Below, one piece after another: positions 1-7,333 of a stretch of DNA of 8,854 nt. How positions within the stretch are numbered: position 1 is the stretch's first letter; the number at the start of each line of letters is the position of its first letter. The notes under the pieces are model-generated. The model made no database searches. It saw only the letters and a list, made by a program, of their open reading frames with translations, and was not told the origin of the DNA. The stretch is from an uncultured Rhodobacter sp. (lineage in GTDB: Bacteria; Pseudomonadota; Alphaproteobacteria; Rhodobacterales; Rhodobacteraceae): contig CALGTJ010000342.1 of the NCBI GenBank assembly GCA_937901435.1, forward strand, positions 1-8,854. Direction: 5' to 3'. The position numbers were made by a program, and so were the translations under genes.

Positions 1-545
1 GTGAAGAAGCCGGCTTGTGTCATTGGGATATGCTGGGCCAGTTCAGGATGCGCCCGTGTGAATTTCCCACAGCCAGGGTTGGCCTCATCTGCCAACAATC
101 GAGCACGCATGGCCGCGGGCACAACGATGGGATTGCCACGTGTGGTGTTCTGGCGAGGGATTGAGATTTTCTGAACATCCCCCGCCAAATGCGCAACAAT
201 CAGAGCACGAAGATCGTCTTTTGTCAGCTGTGGTTGGTCGCCGAGCCCGATCAGATAGTGCTCCGAGCCGCGTGCCTTAAGAAGCCCGGCGCGGACGGAA
301 AACGGTCGCCCCGCGTCGAAATCTGCATTGTGAACAAACTGGATAGGCAAGCCGTCAAAGGCGGCTTCGATTCTATCAGATTCAAATCCTGTAACGACGT
401 ATACCTGACCGTTCAAGGCTGCAATGTAGGTTTCAACGACGTGCTGGATCATCGGTTTGCCGTGGATCGGCAACAGCAATTTGTTGCAATCTTCCATGCG
501 CCGCGACAGACCTGCAGCCAAAATGATCGCTCCAAAACTATCCAT
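1..545 (-). CDS. MobA/MocA-like molybdenum cofactor nucleotidyltransferase (3' end cut by window edge)
   Basis: Translating the minus strand from the ATG at 545 gives 181 residues with no stop before the left edge, so the C-terminus is missing. Family members are usually near 200 residues, so little is lost. Seen: an N-terminal NTP-binding signature GAIILAAGLSRRM (residues 5-17) followed by NKLLLPIHGKP (21-31), then FSVRAGL (82-88) and an acidic metal/nucleotide site LGDQP (101-105). This is the pattern of the MobA-like NTP transferase fold. Known: MocA-type members attach CMP to molybdopterin, giving the cytosine dinucleotide cofactor (MCD) found in CO dehydrogenases. Inferred: this protein supplies MCD to CoxL. 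It overlaps the end of coxF by 8 bases and has no clear Shine-Dalgarno site, which suggests translational coupling. It is too far from true MobA context to expect GMP transfer, but substrate choice (CTP or GTP) is not proven by sequence. Confidence 0.85.
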   Translation of the reverse strand, partial: MDSFGAIILAAGLSRRMEDCNKLLLPIHGKPMIQHVVETYIAALNGQVYVVTGFESDRIEAAFDGLPIQFVHNADFDAGRPFSVRAGLLKARGSEHYLIGLGDQPQLTKDDLRALIVAHLAGDVQKISIPRQNTTRGNPIVVPAAMRARLLADEANPGCGKFTRAHPELAQHIPMTQAGFF

Positions 546-1317
546 TTCGGGCGACTTTTACGAAAAGATTACGTTTGACCTGTGTCAGTTCCGCAAGAAT
601 AGACAGCGCGATTTCAGTAGGTGTGACAGCGCCAATATTCAGTCCAGCGGGTGCGCGGACAGCTGCGATTAGTGATGGATCGATACCTGCCGCGATCAGC
701 TTTTTTGACAGACTCGCAAACTTTTTGGTGCTGCCGACAAAGGCGACGTATTCAGTAGGATCAGCCAACCCTGTTTTCAACGCGGCGAGATCGTCTTGGC
801 CTTGCGTTGCAATCACAAGATACCGTGCGCGATTAGGTGTGCGTGCGTCCAAAGGGGCATCCACGCTAACAGTTGCGACGGCCCAACCAAACTGTGGAGC
901 AAGCTCTATCAGCTTTTCAGCCACTGGGGATTCACCAAAGACCAGCAAATCAGGCGTGGGAAGGTAAGGTTCAATAAAGATGTCGATGGTACCTTTGGAC
1001 GGGCATCCATTGCGTGCAAAATGGACGCCACCAATGTCATCGCCTGCACGCACGCCCTTTTCCGTCAGGTCCTCTTGTGGTGCGACCGAGATTAATTGGG
1101 GCTGGCCTGTCGCATAGGCCCTCAAGGTCGCGTCCTTGATCGCCCCGCGTACACAGCCGCCACCAAGCCACCCTTCAAGAATCGTTCCATCTTCGCGCAT
1201 CAACGCCTTGGCACCGGGTTTGGCTGAAGTGGTTCCAGCGGTGCGTACAATCGTGGCTATGGCGAAACAGTCTTCGCCCTCGTTCAATCCGTGGTCCATT
1301 ATCTGTTTGGGTGTCAT
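538..1317 (-). CDS. coxF: CoxF, XdhC/CoxI-family maturation factor of CO dehydrogenase
   Basis: 259 residues starting at an ATG that overlaps the coxE stop (ATGA). Seen: an N-terminal XdhC/CoxI domain with TSAKPGAKALM (30-40), DGTILEGWLGGGCV (43-56) and GCPSKGTIDIFIEP (104-117), followed by a C-terminal Rossmann-like domain from about residue 123 and the family's closing signature APAGLNIGAVTPTEIALSILAE (222-243, quoted in two parts: APAGLNIGAVTP and TEIALSILAE). Known: XdhC proteins bind Mo cofactor and aid its modification before insertion. CoxF of Oligotropha is needed to complete the [CuSMoO2] site, apparently at the copper step. Odd: the glycine-rich turn that usually reads GAGxVA is FGESPVA here (127-133), so canonical dinucleotide binding is doubtful. 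Position downstream of coxD-coxE supports the name coxF over xdhC or coxI. Confidence 0.88.
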   Translation of the reverse strand: MTPKQIMDHGLNEGEDCFAIATIVRTAGTTSAKPGAKALMREDGTILEGWLGGGCVRGAIKDATLRAYATGQPQLISVAPQEDLTEKGVRAGDDIGGVHFARNGCPSKGTIDIFIEPYLPTPDLLVFGESPVAEKLIELAPQFGWAVATVSVDAPLDARTPNRARYLVIATQGQDDLAALKTGLADPTEYVAFVGSTKKFASLSKKLIAAGIDPSLIAAVRAPAGLNIGAVTPTEIALSILAELTQVKRNLFVKVARNG

Positions 1318-2489
1318 AGCCGCGCCATTTCGGTCTCGAGCGCTGCCAAGTCGCCCAGAGTATTGGCTGCGCGAAACAGATCCAGATGTGGCAAGGCTCC
1401 AGCCATCGCTTGCGCTGTCGGCTCATAACCATCCCAGCCTTTGAGGGGATTAAGCCAGATGATCTTGCAGCCGCGTTTTTTCAAACGGGCGAGCGCGTCG
1501 GAAATCCCGTCAGGTGACGCGGTGTCATAGCCATCGGACAGGATCATAACGACTGTTCGGTTATCAACGAAGCGACGGCCATAGGTGCTTGCAAAAGTAT
1601 CAAGACTCTCCGCAATCTTTGATCCACCCGCAAAACCTTCGGCTAGCAAAGACAATCGCGCCAACGCGCGCATTGCATCCTTGTCGCGCAAGGCCTCGGT
1701 AATCCGTACAAGGCGGGTGTGAAAGAGATAAGCATCAGCACGAAAATCGGCGCGCATTAGGCCTGTAAGGAACGCAAGAAAAATACGTGAGTAGACGGTC
1801 ATCGAACCCGACACATCACAGATCGCCGTGATCCGCAGAGTGCGATCAGGCCGCTGACGTTTGGGCAAAACGAAGGGTTCGCCACCCGTCGCAAGGCTTT
1901 TCCGCATCACTTTTCGAAAGTGGATTTGATCCCCTTTGCGCGCGGCTTTTCGACGACGTGATCGCCGGTCTCTCAGTGCGGCCCCAAGGCGCAGCGCGAT
2001 CTTTTCAGCCTCGGCTATATCTTCGGGGCGGACAAGATCGCGAAGGTCTTTCTTGAACAGGTTGGTCACATCCATTGCAACCAATTTGCCCTCACCGTCG
2101 CTTTCGGCTTCGCCATCGACACCGCCAGGGGCGCTCATGTCGCCCGTGCCACTGCTGGCCTCTTCACTTTCTTCGCGACTGGATTGTACGTTTTCGCTTT
2201 GACTTGGGGTCGCGGTCACGCGGGTTTTGACACGCCCGCCATTCATCCAAAAGCTGTTGAACAACCCGTCGAATTGCGCTGCTTCTTCGGTGCAGCCGGT
2301 AAACACAGATTTCAGTGCGCGGCGCGAATCGTACGGGTTTGCCGCGTTGATATGGGTCAAGGCATCCAGTGCCGCGCCCGTTTCACCAACACCAAGCCGC
2401 AAGCCGTTGTCACGTAGATGCGCAACAAACCCGGCCATTCGGGCGGCAGGCCCAGGATCGCGGGCAGCAAATTTGGTCACAAGGCTCAT
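1314..2489 (-). CDS. coxE: CoxE, VWA/MIDAS-domain CO dehydrogenase maturation protein
   Basis: 391 residues, ATG start overlapping the coxD stop by four bases (ATGA), and ending in the same kind of overlap with coxF. Seen: an N-terminal helical region with FVAHLRDNGLRLGVGE (21-36), typical of CoxE-type VWA proteins; a Ser/Glu/Gly-rich low-complexity linker (about 97-135); an Arg/Lys-rich stretch (174-186); and a C-terminal von Willebrand A domain with the MIDAS motif DVSGS (225-229: D225, S227, S229), GGSKI (288-292) and MILSDG (315-320, D319). Known: VWA proteins paired with a MoxR ATPase act as metal-cofactor insertion or chaperone pairs. In Oligotropha CoxE is needed for a functional Mo/Cu cluster, with a role placed at copper incorporation. 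Inferred: it works physically with CoxD. A complete MIDAS suggests it binds a divalent cation. Weak Shine-Dalgarno, so expression probably depends on coupling to coxD. Confidence 0.93.
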   Translation of the reverse strand: MSLVTKFAARDPGPAARMAGFVAHLRDNGLRLGVGETGAALDALTHINAANPYDSRRALKSVFTGCTEEAAQFDGLFNSFWMNGGRVKTRVTATPSQSENVQSSREESEEASSGTGDMSAPGGVDGEAESDGEGKLVAMDVTNLFKKDLRDLVRPEDIAEAEKIALRLGAALRDRRSRRRKAARKGDQIHFRKVMRKSLATGGEPFVLPKRQRPDRTLRITAICDVSGSMTVYSRIFLAFLTGLMRADFRADAYLFHTRLVRITEALRDKDAMRALARLSLLAEGFAGGSKIAESLDTFASTYGRRFVDNRTVVMILSDGYDTASPDGISDALARLKKRGCKIIWLNPLKGWDGYEPTAQAMAGALPHLDLFRAANTLGDLAALETEMARL

Positions 2490-3361
2490 GCGGCTTTACC
2501 TGCCAAACGTTGTGCGATTTCTGTTGGAATCGCGTCACGGTCCATTTGCGTTTTTAACAGGGTCGTCAGCGTCGCCTGTAAAATCGCCGGATCAATCGTC
2601 AGATCGGCCACGCCAAGCCCCATCAATGCAGCGGCAAAATCAAGCATCTCGGCAATACCCGGTTTCTTTTCCAGCTCCTGTTTGCGCAAGGCCTGAACGA
2701 ACCCTACGATCTGCGCGCACAGGCGATCGGTAATATCAGGATAGCGCGTGATCAGGATCGCAAGCTCGGTGTCGTGATCGGGATAGGGCACGTGGGCGTA
2801 CAGGCAACGACGGCGCAATGCATCGCTTAGATCGCGCGTGCCGTTCGCCGTCAGGATAACCATCGGCCGCGTTGTCGCAGTGATTGTGCCCATTTCGGGA
2901 ATGGTCACCTGAAATTCTGACAAAATTTCGAGCAAGTATGCCTCGAACTCTTCATCGGCGCGATCAATCTCGTCGATCAGCAGAACCGGTGCTTTGTCTT
3001 GGCGGATAGCCTTGAGCAGCGGACGTTCAAGCAGAAACTCATTTGAGAATATTCTTGCTTCAACAGTTTTACCCGTCTCCCCATCTTCAGAAGCTGCGCG
3101 GATTGCCAGTAGTTGGCGTTGATAATTCCATTCGTAAATTGCCTGCGCTGCGTCCAGTCCTTCATAGCACTGCAAACGGATGAGCTGGGTATTTTGAACA
3201 GCCGCCAAGACTCGCGCAACTTCGGTTTTGCCGACGCCAGCGGCCCCTTCTAAAAGCAAAGGGCGGCCCAGCGACAATGACAAATGCAGCGCCATCGAAA
3301 GATCACCAGAGGCGATATACCCCTGATCAGCCATAGCCGTTTGTAACGTTGTCCAAGTCAT
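2486..3361 (-). CDS. coxD: CoxD, MoxR-family AAA+ ATPase for CO dehydrogenase maturation
   Basis: 291 residues, close to the usual size of CoxD. Seen: Walker A GAAGVGKT (39-46), Walker B LLIDEID (127-133), sensor-1 region LTANGTRDL (170-178) and the arginine-finger region DALRRRC (180-186), in the order expected for MoxR AAA+ proteins. The CoxD-type segment YEGLDAAQAIYEWNYQRQL (66-84) lies between Walker A and B. Known: CoxD of Oligotropha is a membrane-associated ATPase required for sulfuration of the molybdenum in the [CuSMoO2] site; apo-enzyme made without it is inactive. Start choice: the ATG at 3361 has a strong Shine-Dalgarno AGGAGG six bases upstream (3368-3373). It is the first gene after a 51-bp gap holding a hairpin, so it is the natural head of the maturation block D-E-F. 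It overlaps coxE by four bases. Confidence 0.94.
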   Translation of the reverse strand: MTWTTLQTAMADQGYIASGDLSMALHLSLSLGRPLLLEGAAGVGKTEVARVLAAVQNTQLIRLQCYEGLDAAQAIYEWNYQRQLLAIRAASEDGETGKTVEARIFSNEFLLERPLLKAIRQDKAPVLLIDEIDRADEEFEAYLLEILSEFQVTIPEMGTITATTRPMVILTANGTRDLSDALRRRCLYAHVPYPDHDTELAILITRYPDITDRLCAQIVGFVQALRKQELEKKPGIAEMLDFAAALMGLGVADLTIDPAILQATLTTLLKTQMDRDAIPTEIAQRLAGKAA

Positions 3362-3373
3362 CGGTGTCCTCCT
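3362..3373 (-). promoter_or_regulatory. Strong ribosome binding site of coxD
   Basis: On the minus strand AGGAGG (3368-3373) lies six bases before the coxD ATG. It begins four bases after the intercistronic hairpin, so a folded hairpin leaves the site free. It is the only maturation gene in the window with a strong independent site; coxE, coxF and the MobA-like gene rely on overlap with the gene before them. Confidence 0.8.
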
Positions 3374-3377
3374 AGAC

Positions 3378-3406
3378 GATGCGGGCCGCGCAAGGCAGCC
3401 CGCATC
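3378..3406 (-). other. Intercistronic hairpin between coxL and coxD
   Basis: GATGCGGGC and its perfect reverse complement GCCCGCATC form a 9-bp, GC-rich stem around an 11-base loop (3387-3397). It starts seven bases after the coxL stop. No T-run follows on either strand, so it does not look like a simple rho-independent terminator. Inferred role: an RNA stem that protects the 3' end of coxMSL message, or a partial attenuator that lowers coxDEF expression relative to the structural genes. Confidence 0.7.
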
Positions 3407-3412
3407 AAAACC

Positions 3413-5839
3413 TTAGTCGTGCATACCAAGATTGTTGGCTGTCTGCCAAATGCGCCAATGATCATGGGGCATATTGGTATGACGGTTGCCAAACGGACGG
3501 AATGCATCCTGCACCGCATTTGAGAAGCAAGGCACGCCACCGACATGTGGGCTTTCGCCAACGCCCTTAGCCCCAATCGGGTGGTGCGGGCTTGGTGTGA
3601 CAGTAAAGTCAGTCTCGTAGTTTGGCACTTCCCAAGCTGTCGGCAGGAAGAAGTCCATCAACGTGGCCGTTTTGACGTTGCCCATGTCGTCATAAGCAAT
3701 CTCTTGCCCCAAAGCGACAGCGAGAGCTTCGGTCAGGCCACCATGGATTTGACCCTCAATGACCATCGGGTTGATCCGCGTGCCGCAATCATCCAGCGCA
3801 TAGAAACGGCGGATTTCTGGAACACCGGTGTCGACGTCGATGTCCATGACGCAGACATAAGCACCGAACGGATAGGTCATGTTGGGCGGATCGTAGTAGC
3901 TGACCGCCTCAAGACCTGGCTCAAGCCCTGGAATGGCCTGATTGTAGGCAGCATAAGCGATTTCCTTCATTGTCTTGAACTGCTCAGGCGATCCTTTGAC
4001 GACGAACCGATCCACGTCGAACTCCACGTCGTTGTCGTGAACTTCTAGCAGATAGGCCGCAATCATCTGCGCCTTGGCACGGATTTTACGACCTGCCATT
4101 GCTGCTGCTGCACCCGCAACTGGAGTGGAACGAGAGCCATAGGTACCCAGACCGTAAGGCGCTGTATCGGTGTCGCCTTCCTCAATCGTGATGCTTTCAG
4201 CAGAAAGGCCAATCTCGGTCGCGAGGATTTGAGCGAAGGTCGTGGCGTGGCCTTGGCCTTGGCTGATCGTCCCAAGCCGCGCGACGGCCGATCCTGTTGG
4301 GTGGATGCGGATTTCGCAGCTGTCAAACATGCCCATCCCAAGGATATCGCAGTTCTTAACAGGTCCCGCGCCGACGATCTCGGTGAAGAAGGACAGACCG
4401 ATGCCCATGACCTTGCGCGTTTCGCCACGTTTGAAGGCCTCAACCCGTTCGGCCTGTTCAGCACGTAGGCCTTTGTAGTCGACGGCCAATAACGCTTTGT
4501 CCCACGCGGTTTGATAGTCGCCGGAGTCGTATTCCCAACCAAGGGCAGCCGTATATGGAAACTGCTCTTTCTTGATGAAGTTGATCGAGCGCAGCTCTGC
4601 GGGGTCCATGTTGAGTTCAATCGCGAGGACTTCGATCATGCGCTCAATGAAATACACAGCCTCAGTGACACGGAATGAACAGCGGTATGAAACGCCGCCC
4701 GGGGCCTTGTTGGTGTAGACACCGTCAACGCCAAGATAGGCGACGGGAATGTCATAGGATCCCGTACAGATGTTCATGAAACCCGCTGGGAACTTGGTCG
4801 GGTCGGCACAAGCATCAAACGCGCCGTGATCGGCTGTGACGTGGCAATGCAGCCCAGTGATCTTGCCCTCTTTGGTGGCGCTGATCTTGCCCTTCATCCA
4901 ATAATCGCGGGCGAAGGCAGTGGACATCAGGTTTTCCATCCGGTCCTCGACCCATTTTACAGGAACGCCTGTGACGATAGATGCTACGATTGAGCAGACA
5001 TAGCCGGGATAAACGCCAACTTTGTTGCCAAAACCACCACCAATATCGGGGGAAACGACACGGATATTATGCTCTTCAATACCTGACAGCAGTGATGCAA
5101 CCGTGCGCACCACATGCGGGGCTTGGAAAGTGCCCCAAAGGGTCAGTTTGCCGTTCACTTTGTCCATCGACGCAACAGAACCGCAGGTCTCAAGCGGGCA
5201 AGGGTGGGTGCGGTGATAGTACATTTCTTCAGTGGCAACAACATCGGCGTTGTCGATCACTTGATTGGTGGCTTCTTCCTCGCCGGCTTCCCACGTGAAG
5301 ATGTGATTGGGGTGCTTGCGTGGGCCGTGCGCACCGTTGGGGATTGATCCGTCTTCGGCCACTAAATCCTCACGAAGGACAACATCCGATTGCAGGGATT
5401 TAAATGGATCGACGATGACTTCGAGTTCTTCGTAATCCACCTCGACCAATTCAACCGCGTCGGCTGCGATGTAACGGTCGTTGGCCACGACAAAGGCGAC
5501 CTCTTGGCCTTGGAACAAGACCTTACCGTCGGCTAACACCATCTGTTTGTCGCCAGCCAGCGTGGGCATCCAGTGCAGGTTCAACGGTTCAAGGTCTTTG
5601 GCCGTCAGAACCGCGACAACACCAGGCAGCGCCATTGCAGCTTCGATGTTAATCGACTTGACCCGCGCGTGGGCGTAGGGCGAGCGCACAAAATCGCCGT
5701 GCAACATGCCGGGTAGTTTGATGTCATCGACGTAGTTGCCCTTGCCTTGGGTGAAACGTGCATCTTCGACCCGCTTGCGCGAGCAACCCATGCCCTTAAG
5801 GCCAGCTACCCGTTCTTCGCGTGTGATTTCGTCCTTCAT
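3413..5839 (-). CDS. coxL: CoxL, form I Mo/Cu carbon monoxide dehydrogenase large (catalytic) subunit
   Basis: 808 residues, matching the usual 800-810. Holds the Mo-MCD cofactor and the copper, where CO is oxidised to CO2. Seen: N-terminal [24 protein letters not shown] (16-39, quoted in key part: [18 protein letters not shown]); TFQAPH with Q239; IGGGFGNK (266-273); the form I active-site loop VSYRCSFR (383-390) with C387, the copper ligand; [13 protein letters not shown] (504-516); [10 protein letters not shown] (528-537); and [13 protein letters not shown] (756-768) with the catalytic glutamate E762. These positions are one less than C388, Q240 and E763 of the Oligotropha enzyme as I recall it. 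Cys in the loop excludes form II (AYRGAGR) and xanthine dehydrogenases. The loop has Ser384 where form I usually has Ala. ATG overlaps the coxS stop (ATGA), with AAGGAGG seven bases upstream (5847-5853). Confidence 0.98.
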   Translation of the reverse strand: MKDEITREERVAGLKGMGCSRKRVEDARFTQGKGNYVDDIKLPGMLHGDFVRSPYAHARVKSINIEAAMALPGVVAVLTAKDLEPLNLHWMPTLAGDKQMVLADGKVLFQGQEVAFVVANDRYIAADAVELVEVDYEELEVIVDPFKSLQSDVVLREDLVAEDGSIPNGAHGPRKHPNHIFTWEAGEEEATNQVIDNADVVATEEMYYHRTHPCPLETCGSVASMDKVNGKLTLWGTFQAPHVVRTVASLLSGIEEHNIRVVSPDIGGGFGNKVGVYPGYVCSIVASIVTGVPVKWVEDRMENLMSTAFARDYWMKGKISATKEGKITGLHCHVTADHGAFDACADPTKFPAGFMNICTGSYDIPVAYLGVDGVYTNKAPGGVSYRCSFRVTEAVYFIERMIEVLAIELNMDPAELRSINFIKKEQFPYTAALGWEYDSGDYQTAWDKALLAVDYKGLRAEQAERVEAFKRGETRKVMGIGLSFFTEIVGAGPVKNCDILGMGMFDSCEIRIHPTGSAVARLGTISQGQGHATTFAQILATEIGLSAESITIEEGDTDTAPYGLGTYGSRSTPVAGAAAAMAGRKIRAKAQMIAAYLLEVHDNDVEFDVDRFVVKGSPEQFKTMKEIAYAAYNQAIPGLEPGLEAVSYYDPPNMTYPFGAYVCVMDIDVDTGVPEIRRFYALDDCGTRINPMVIEGQIHGGLTEALAVALGQEIAYDDMGNVKTATLMDFFLPTAWEVPNYETDFTVTPSPHHPIGAKGVGESPHVGGVPCFSNAVQDAFRPFGNRHTNMPHDHWRIWQTANNLGMHD

Positions 5840-6330
5840 TGCGCCGCCTCCTTGGCTGCATTCATCTCAGACGCTGCTGAAAGAATTGATTTCACGATGT
5901 TCTGGTAGCCCGTGCAGCGACAAATGTTGCCGGCAATACCGAAGCGGACGTCTGCTTCGGTCGGGTTTGGATTTTCTTCCAGCAGCTTAGCTGCACGCGT
6001 GATCATGCCCGGTGTACAATAACCGCACTGAAGGCCGTGGTGTTCTTTGAAGTTTTCTTGCAGGACGTGCAGCGCGTCTGGGTTGCCCAGCCCTTCGATG
6101 GTAGTGACATGAGCGCCGTTGGCTTGTGCCACAAAAACGGTGCAGGATTTCACAGACTTGCCGTTCATCGTGACCGTGCAGGCCCCACAATGGGACGTTT
6201 CACAGCCGACGTGTGGACCAGTGATGTTGAGCTTTTCCCGCAACGCGTAGATAAGCAGTTCGCGCGGTTCAGCGAGGAATTCGTGATCTTCGCCGTTGAC
6301 GTTGAGATTGACGTGCATCTTGTTTGACAT
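5836..6330 (-). CDS. coxS: CoxS, CO dehydrogenase small iron-sulfur subunit
   Basis: 164 residues, the usual size. Carries electrons from the Mo/Cu site in CoxL to FAD in CoxM. Seen: an N-terminal ferredoxin-like [2Fe-2S] domain with C43-x4-C48-x2-C51-x11-C63, and a C-terminal helical [2Fe-2S] domain with C102-x2-C105-x31-C137-x1-C139 (CGYCTPGM and ICRCTGY). All eight cysteine ligands are present. Start: the ATG at 6330 has AGAGGAG (6339-6345) eight bases upstream and gives the normal N-terminus [13 protein letters not shown]. An open frame continues upstream to a GTG at 6450, but that 40-residue extension lies inside coxM and has no family counterpart. It follows coxM by 13 bases and overlaps coxL by four. 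Confidence 0.97.
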   Translation of the reverse strand: MSNKMHVNLNVNGEDHEFLAEPRELLIYALREKLNITGPHVGCETSHCGACTVTMNGKSVKSCTVFVAQANGAHVTTIEGLGNPDALHVLQENFKEHHGLQCGYCTPGMITRAAKLLEENPNPTEADVRFGIAGNICRCTGYQNIVKSILSAASEMNAAKEAAQ

Positions 6331-6345
6331 GTTTATTTCTCCTCT
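6331..6345 (-). promoter_or_regulatory. Ribosome binding site that fixes the coxS start
   Basis: AGAGGAG (6339-6345) is spaced eight bases from the ATG at 6330. It overlaps the coxM stop codon (TAG, 6346-6344), so ribosomes ending coxM are placed on the coxS site. This supports 6330 over longer in-frame starts. Confidence 0.75.
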
Positions 6346-7198
6346 ATGCCCGTGACCAAGCGCGCGCGATGGCGCGGCCAAGAACGATACCAGCGGCGTG
6401 GCGTTTGAATGCGACAGGGCCGCGGTTGTCTTCTGTTGGATCGATGTCACCCAGCATGGCGGTGACGGCAGCTTTCACGGCCGCTGCATCGCAGGCTGTG
6501 CCAACGAGTGCCGCGCCTGCGCCTTCAGACCAGACCGGTGTATCGCTGAGGTTGGTCATCGCGATTGAGGCCGCACCGACTTTGTCGCCCTCTTTCGAAA
6601 TCTGCACTGCTGCAGCGGCGGTGGCATAATCACCAATTTTGCGCTTTTGTTTTTCATAGGCGAAGCCCCCGACGGGGGCTGCAAAGCTCACAGCAGTCAG
6701 GACCTCTTCGTCTTCCCGCTCGGTCATGTAGGCGGCCTCGTAGAAATCGCGCGCATCGACCACTCGGTCCCCGTCAGGGCCAACGAGGTGAAACTGTGCG
6801 TTCAGGCATTGCATCAAGCCAGGCATGTCGTTGCCAGGATCCCCGTTTGCGACGTTGCCACCCACGGTGCCCATGTAACGGACCTGTGGGTCTGCAATTT
6901 GCAGGGCTGCCTCTTTCATGATTGGGGCGGCCTTTTCCATCTCTGCAGAATTGATGATCTCGTGCTGAGTAATCATCGCGCCGATCTTAATGGTGCCCCC
7001 TGTAATTGTGATCCCGTTAAGCCCCTCAATTGCTTGCAAATCAATCAGATGCGGAACCTCGGCCATCCGCAGCTTCATCATCGGGATCAGACTGTGCCCA
7101 CCCGCGATCACCCGCGCATCATCTCCATGTTCTTGAAGCAAGGCGATTACGCCTGCCATGTCTTTCGGCCTGTAGTACTCAAACGCTGCTGGTATCAT
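6344..7198 (-). CDS. coxM: CoxM, CO dehydrogenase medium FAD-binding subunit
   Basis: 284 residues. Flavoprotein of the (CoxMSL)2 complex that takes electrons from CoxS and passes them to the quinone pool. Seen: N-terminus [21 protein letters not shown], like known CoxM proteins; the two FAD-binding loops [14 protein letters not shown] (32-45) and [16 protein letters not shown] (111-126); ADPQVRYMG (102-110); and [18 protein letters not shown] (181-198), where xanthine dehydrogenase-type flavoproteins contact the isoalloxazine ring. Start: the ATG at 7198 has GGGAGG (7206-7211) seven bases upstream and begins exactly at the family's N-terminus. A TTG at 7225 would add nine residues but lacks family support. 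It is the first structural gene, and its order M-S-L is that of form I operons (form II is S-L-M). Confidence 0.97.
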   Translation of the reverse strand: MIPAAFEYYRPKDMAGVIALLQEHGDDARVIAGGHSLIPMMKLRMAEVPHLIDLQAIEGLNGITITGGTIKIGAMITQHEIINSAEMEKAAPIMKEAALQIADPQVRYMGTVGGNVANGDPGNDMPGLMQCLNAQFHLVGPDGDRVVDARDFYEAAYMTEREDEEVLTAVSFAAPVGGFAYEKQKRKIGDYATAAAAVQISKEGDKVGAASIAMTNLSDTPVWSEGAGAALVGTACDAAAVKAAVTAMLGDIDPTEDNRGPVAFKRHAAGIVLGRAIARAWSRA

Positions 7199-7211
7199 TG
7201 CTTCGCCTCCC
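7199..7211 (-). promoter_or_regulatory. Ribosome binding site that fixes the coxM start
   Basis: GGGAGG (7206-7211) with a seven-base spacer to the ATG at 7198. This favours the ATG over the in-frame TTG at 7225 (nine codons upstream). Confidence 0.75.
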
Positions 7212-7218
7212 GTTTCCG

Positions 7219-7243
7219 CAATCAAATTAAGAATTAATGATTG
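7219..7243. repeat. AT-rich inverted repeat with nested direct repeat before coxM
   Basis: On the minus strand CAATCA and TGATTG form a 6-bp inverted repeat around two copies of TTAATT separated by one C. The whole 25-bp element lies just downstream of the proposed -10 box and upstream of the coxM ribosome site, in a position to be a second operator or the transcription start region. No protein is assigned to it. Confidence 0.4.
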
Positions 7244-7245
7244 TA
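7240..7245 (-). promoter_or_regulatory. Putative -10 box of coxM (TACAAT)
   Basis: TACAAT matches the sigma70 -10 consensus at five of six positions. No recognisable -35 hexamer sits 16-18 bp upstream. Instead, TTCGT-type direct repeats lie at roughly -44 and -65 from the predicted start point (about 7233), which is the arrangement of an activator-dependent promoter. Prediction only. Confidence 0.4.
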
Positions 7246-7302
7246 CGAAGCGGGATGCAGGCGCTTGCGTTTATCAACGAAGTGATTGCGATTTTGCACG
7301 AA
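7241..7302 (-). promoter_or_regulatory. Three TTCGT-type direct repeats, candidate CoxC (LytTR) operator
   Basis: In the 135-bp gap before coxM the minus strand has TTCGTGCAA (7294-7302), TTCGTTGAT (7273-7281) and TTCGTACAA (7241-7249), spaced 21 and 32 bp start to start, close to two and three helical turns. Known: LytTR-domain regulators bind pairs of 9-bp direct repeats with a 12-13 bp spacer. The first two copies have exactly a 12-bp spacer, and TTCGTTGAT fits the published loose consensus at eight of nine positions. The other two fit less well. The adjacent gene encodes a LytTR regulator, which makes it the obvious candidate ligand. Confidence 0.5.
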
Positions 7303-7333
7303 ATACGCCTCAGACTGCTCGAACTGCGAAAGC

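Noticed and set aside
575..967. Plus-strand open frame of 130 codons
   Set aside because: Antisense to coxF, with no recognisable domain.
3378..3406. Rho-independent terminator after coxL
   Set aside because: The stem is good, but no T-run follows on the minus strand; kept only as an intercistronic hairpin.
4063..4620. Minus-strand open frame of 185 codons in another frame inside coxL
   Set aside because: Fully inside a coding sequence with exact family residues; the alternative protein is low-complexity Ser/Arg/Thr-rich, as expected for a shifted frame.
4670..4693. CoxL as form II or as a xanthine dehydrogenase-type hydroxylase
   Set aside because: The loop has Cys387 in SYRCSFR rather than AYRGAGR, the gene order is M-S-L, and the copper-site maturation genes coxDEF follow.
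6331..6450. N-terminal extension of coxS to a GTG at 6450
   Set aside because: The extension lies within coxM, has no family counterpart, and a good ribosome site supports the ATG at 6330.
6647..7237. Long plus-strand open frame of 196 codons
   Set aside because: It lies antisense to coxM, whose family match covers the same bases; composition is that of a reading-frame shadow and no family is recognisable.
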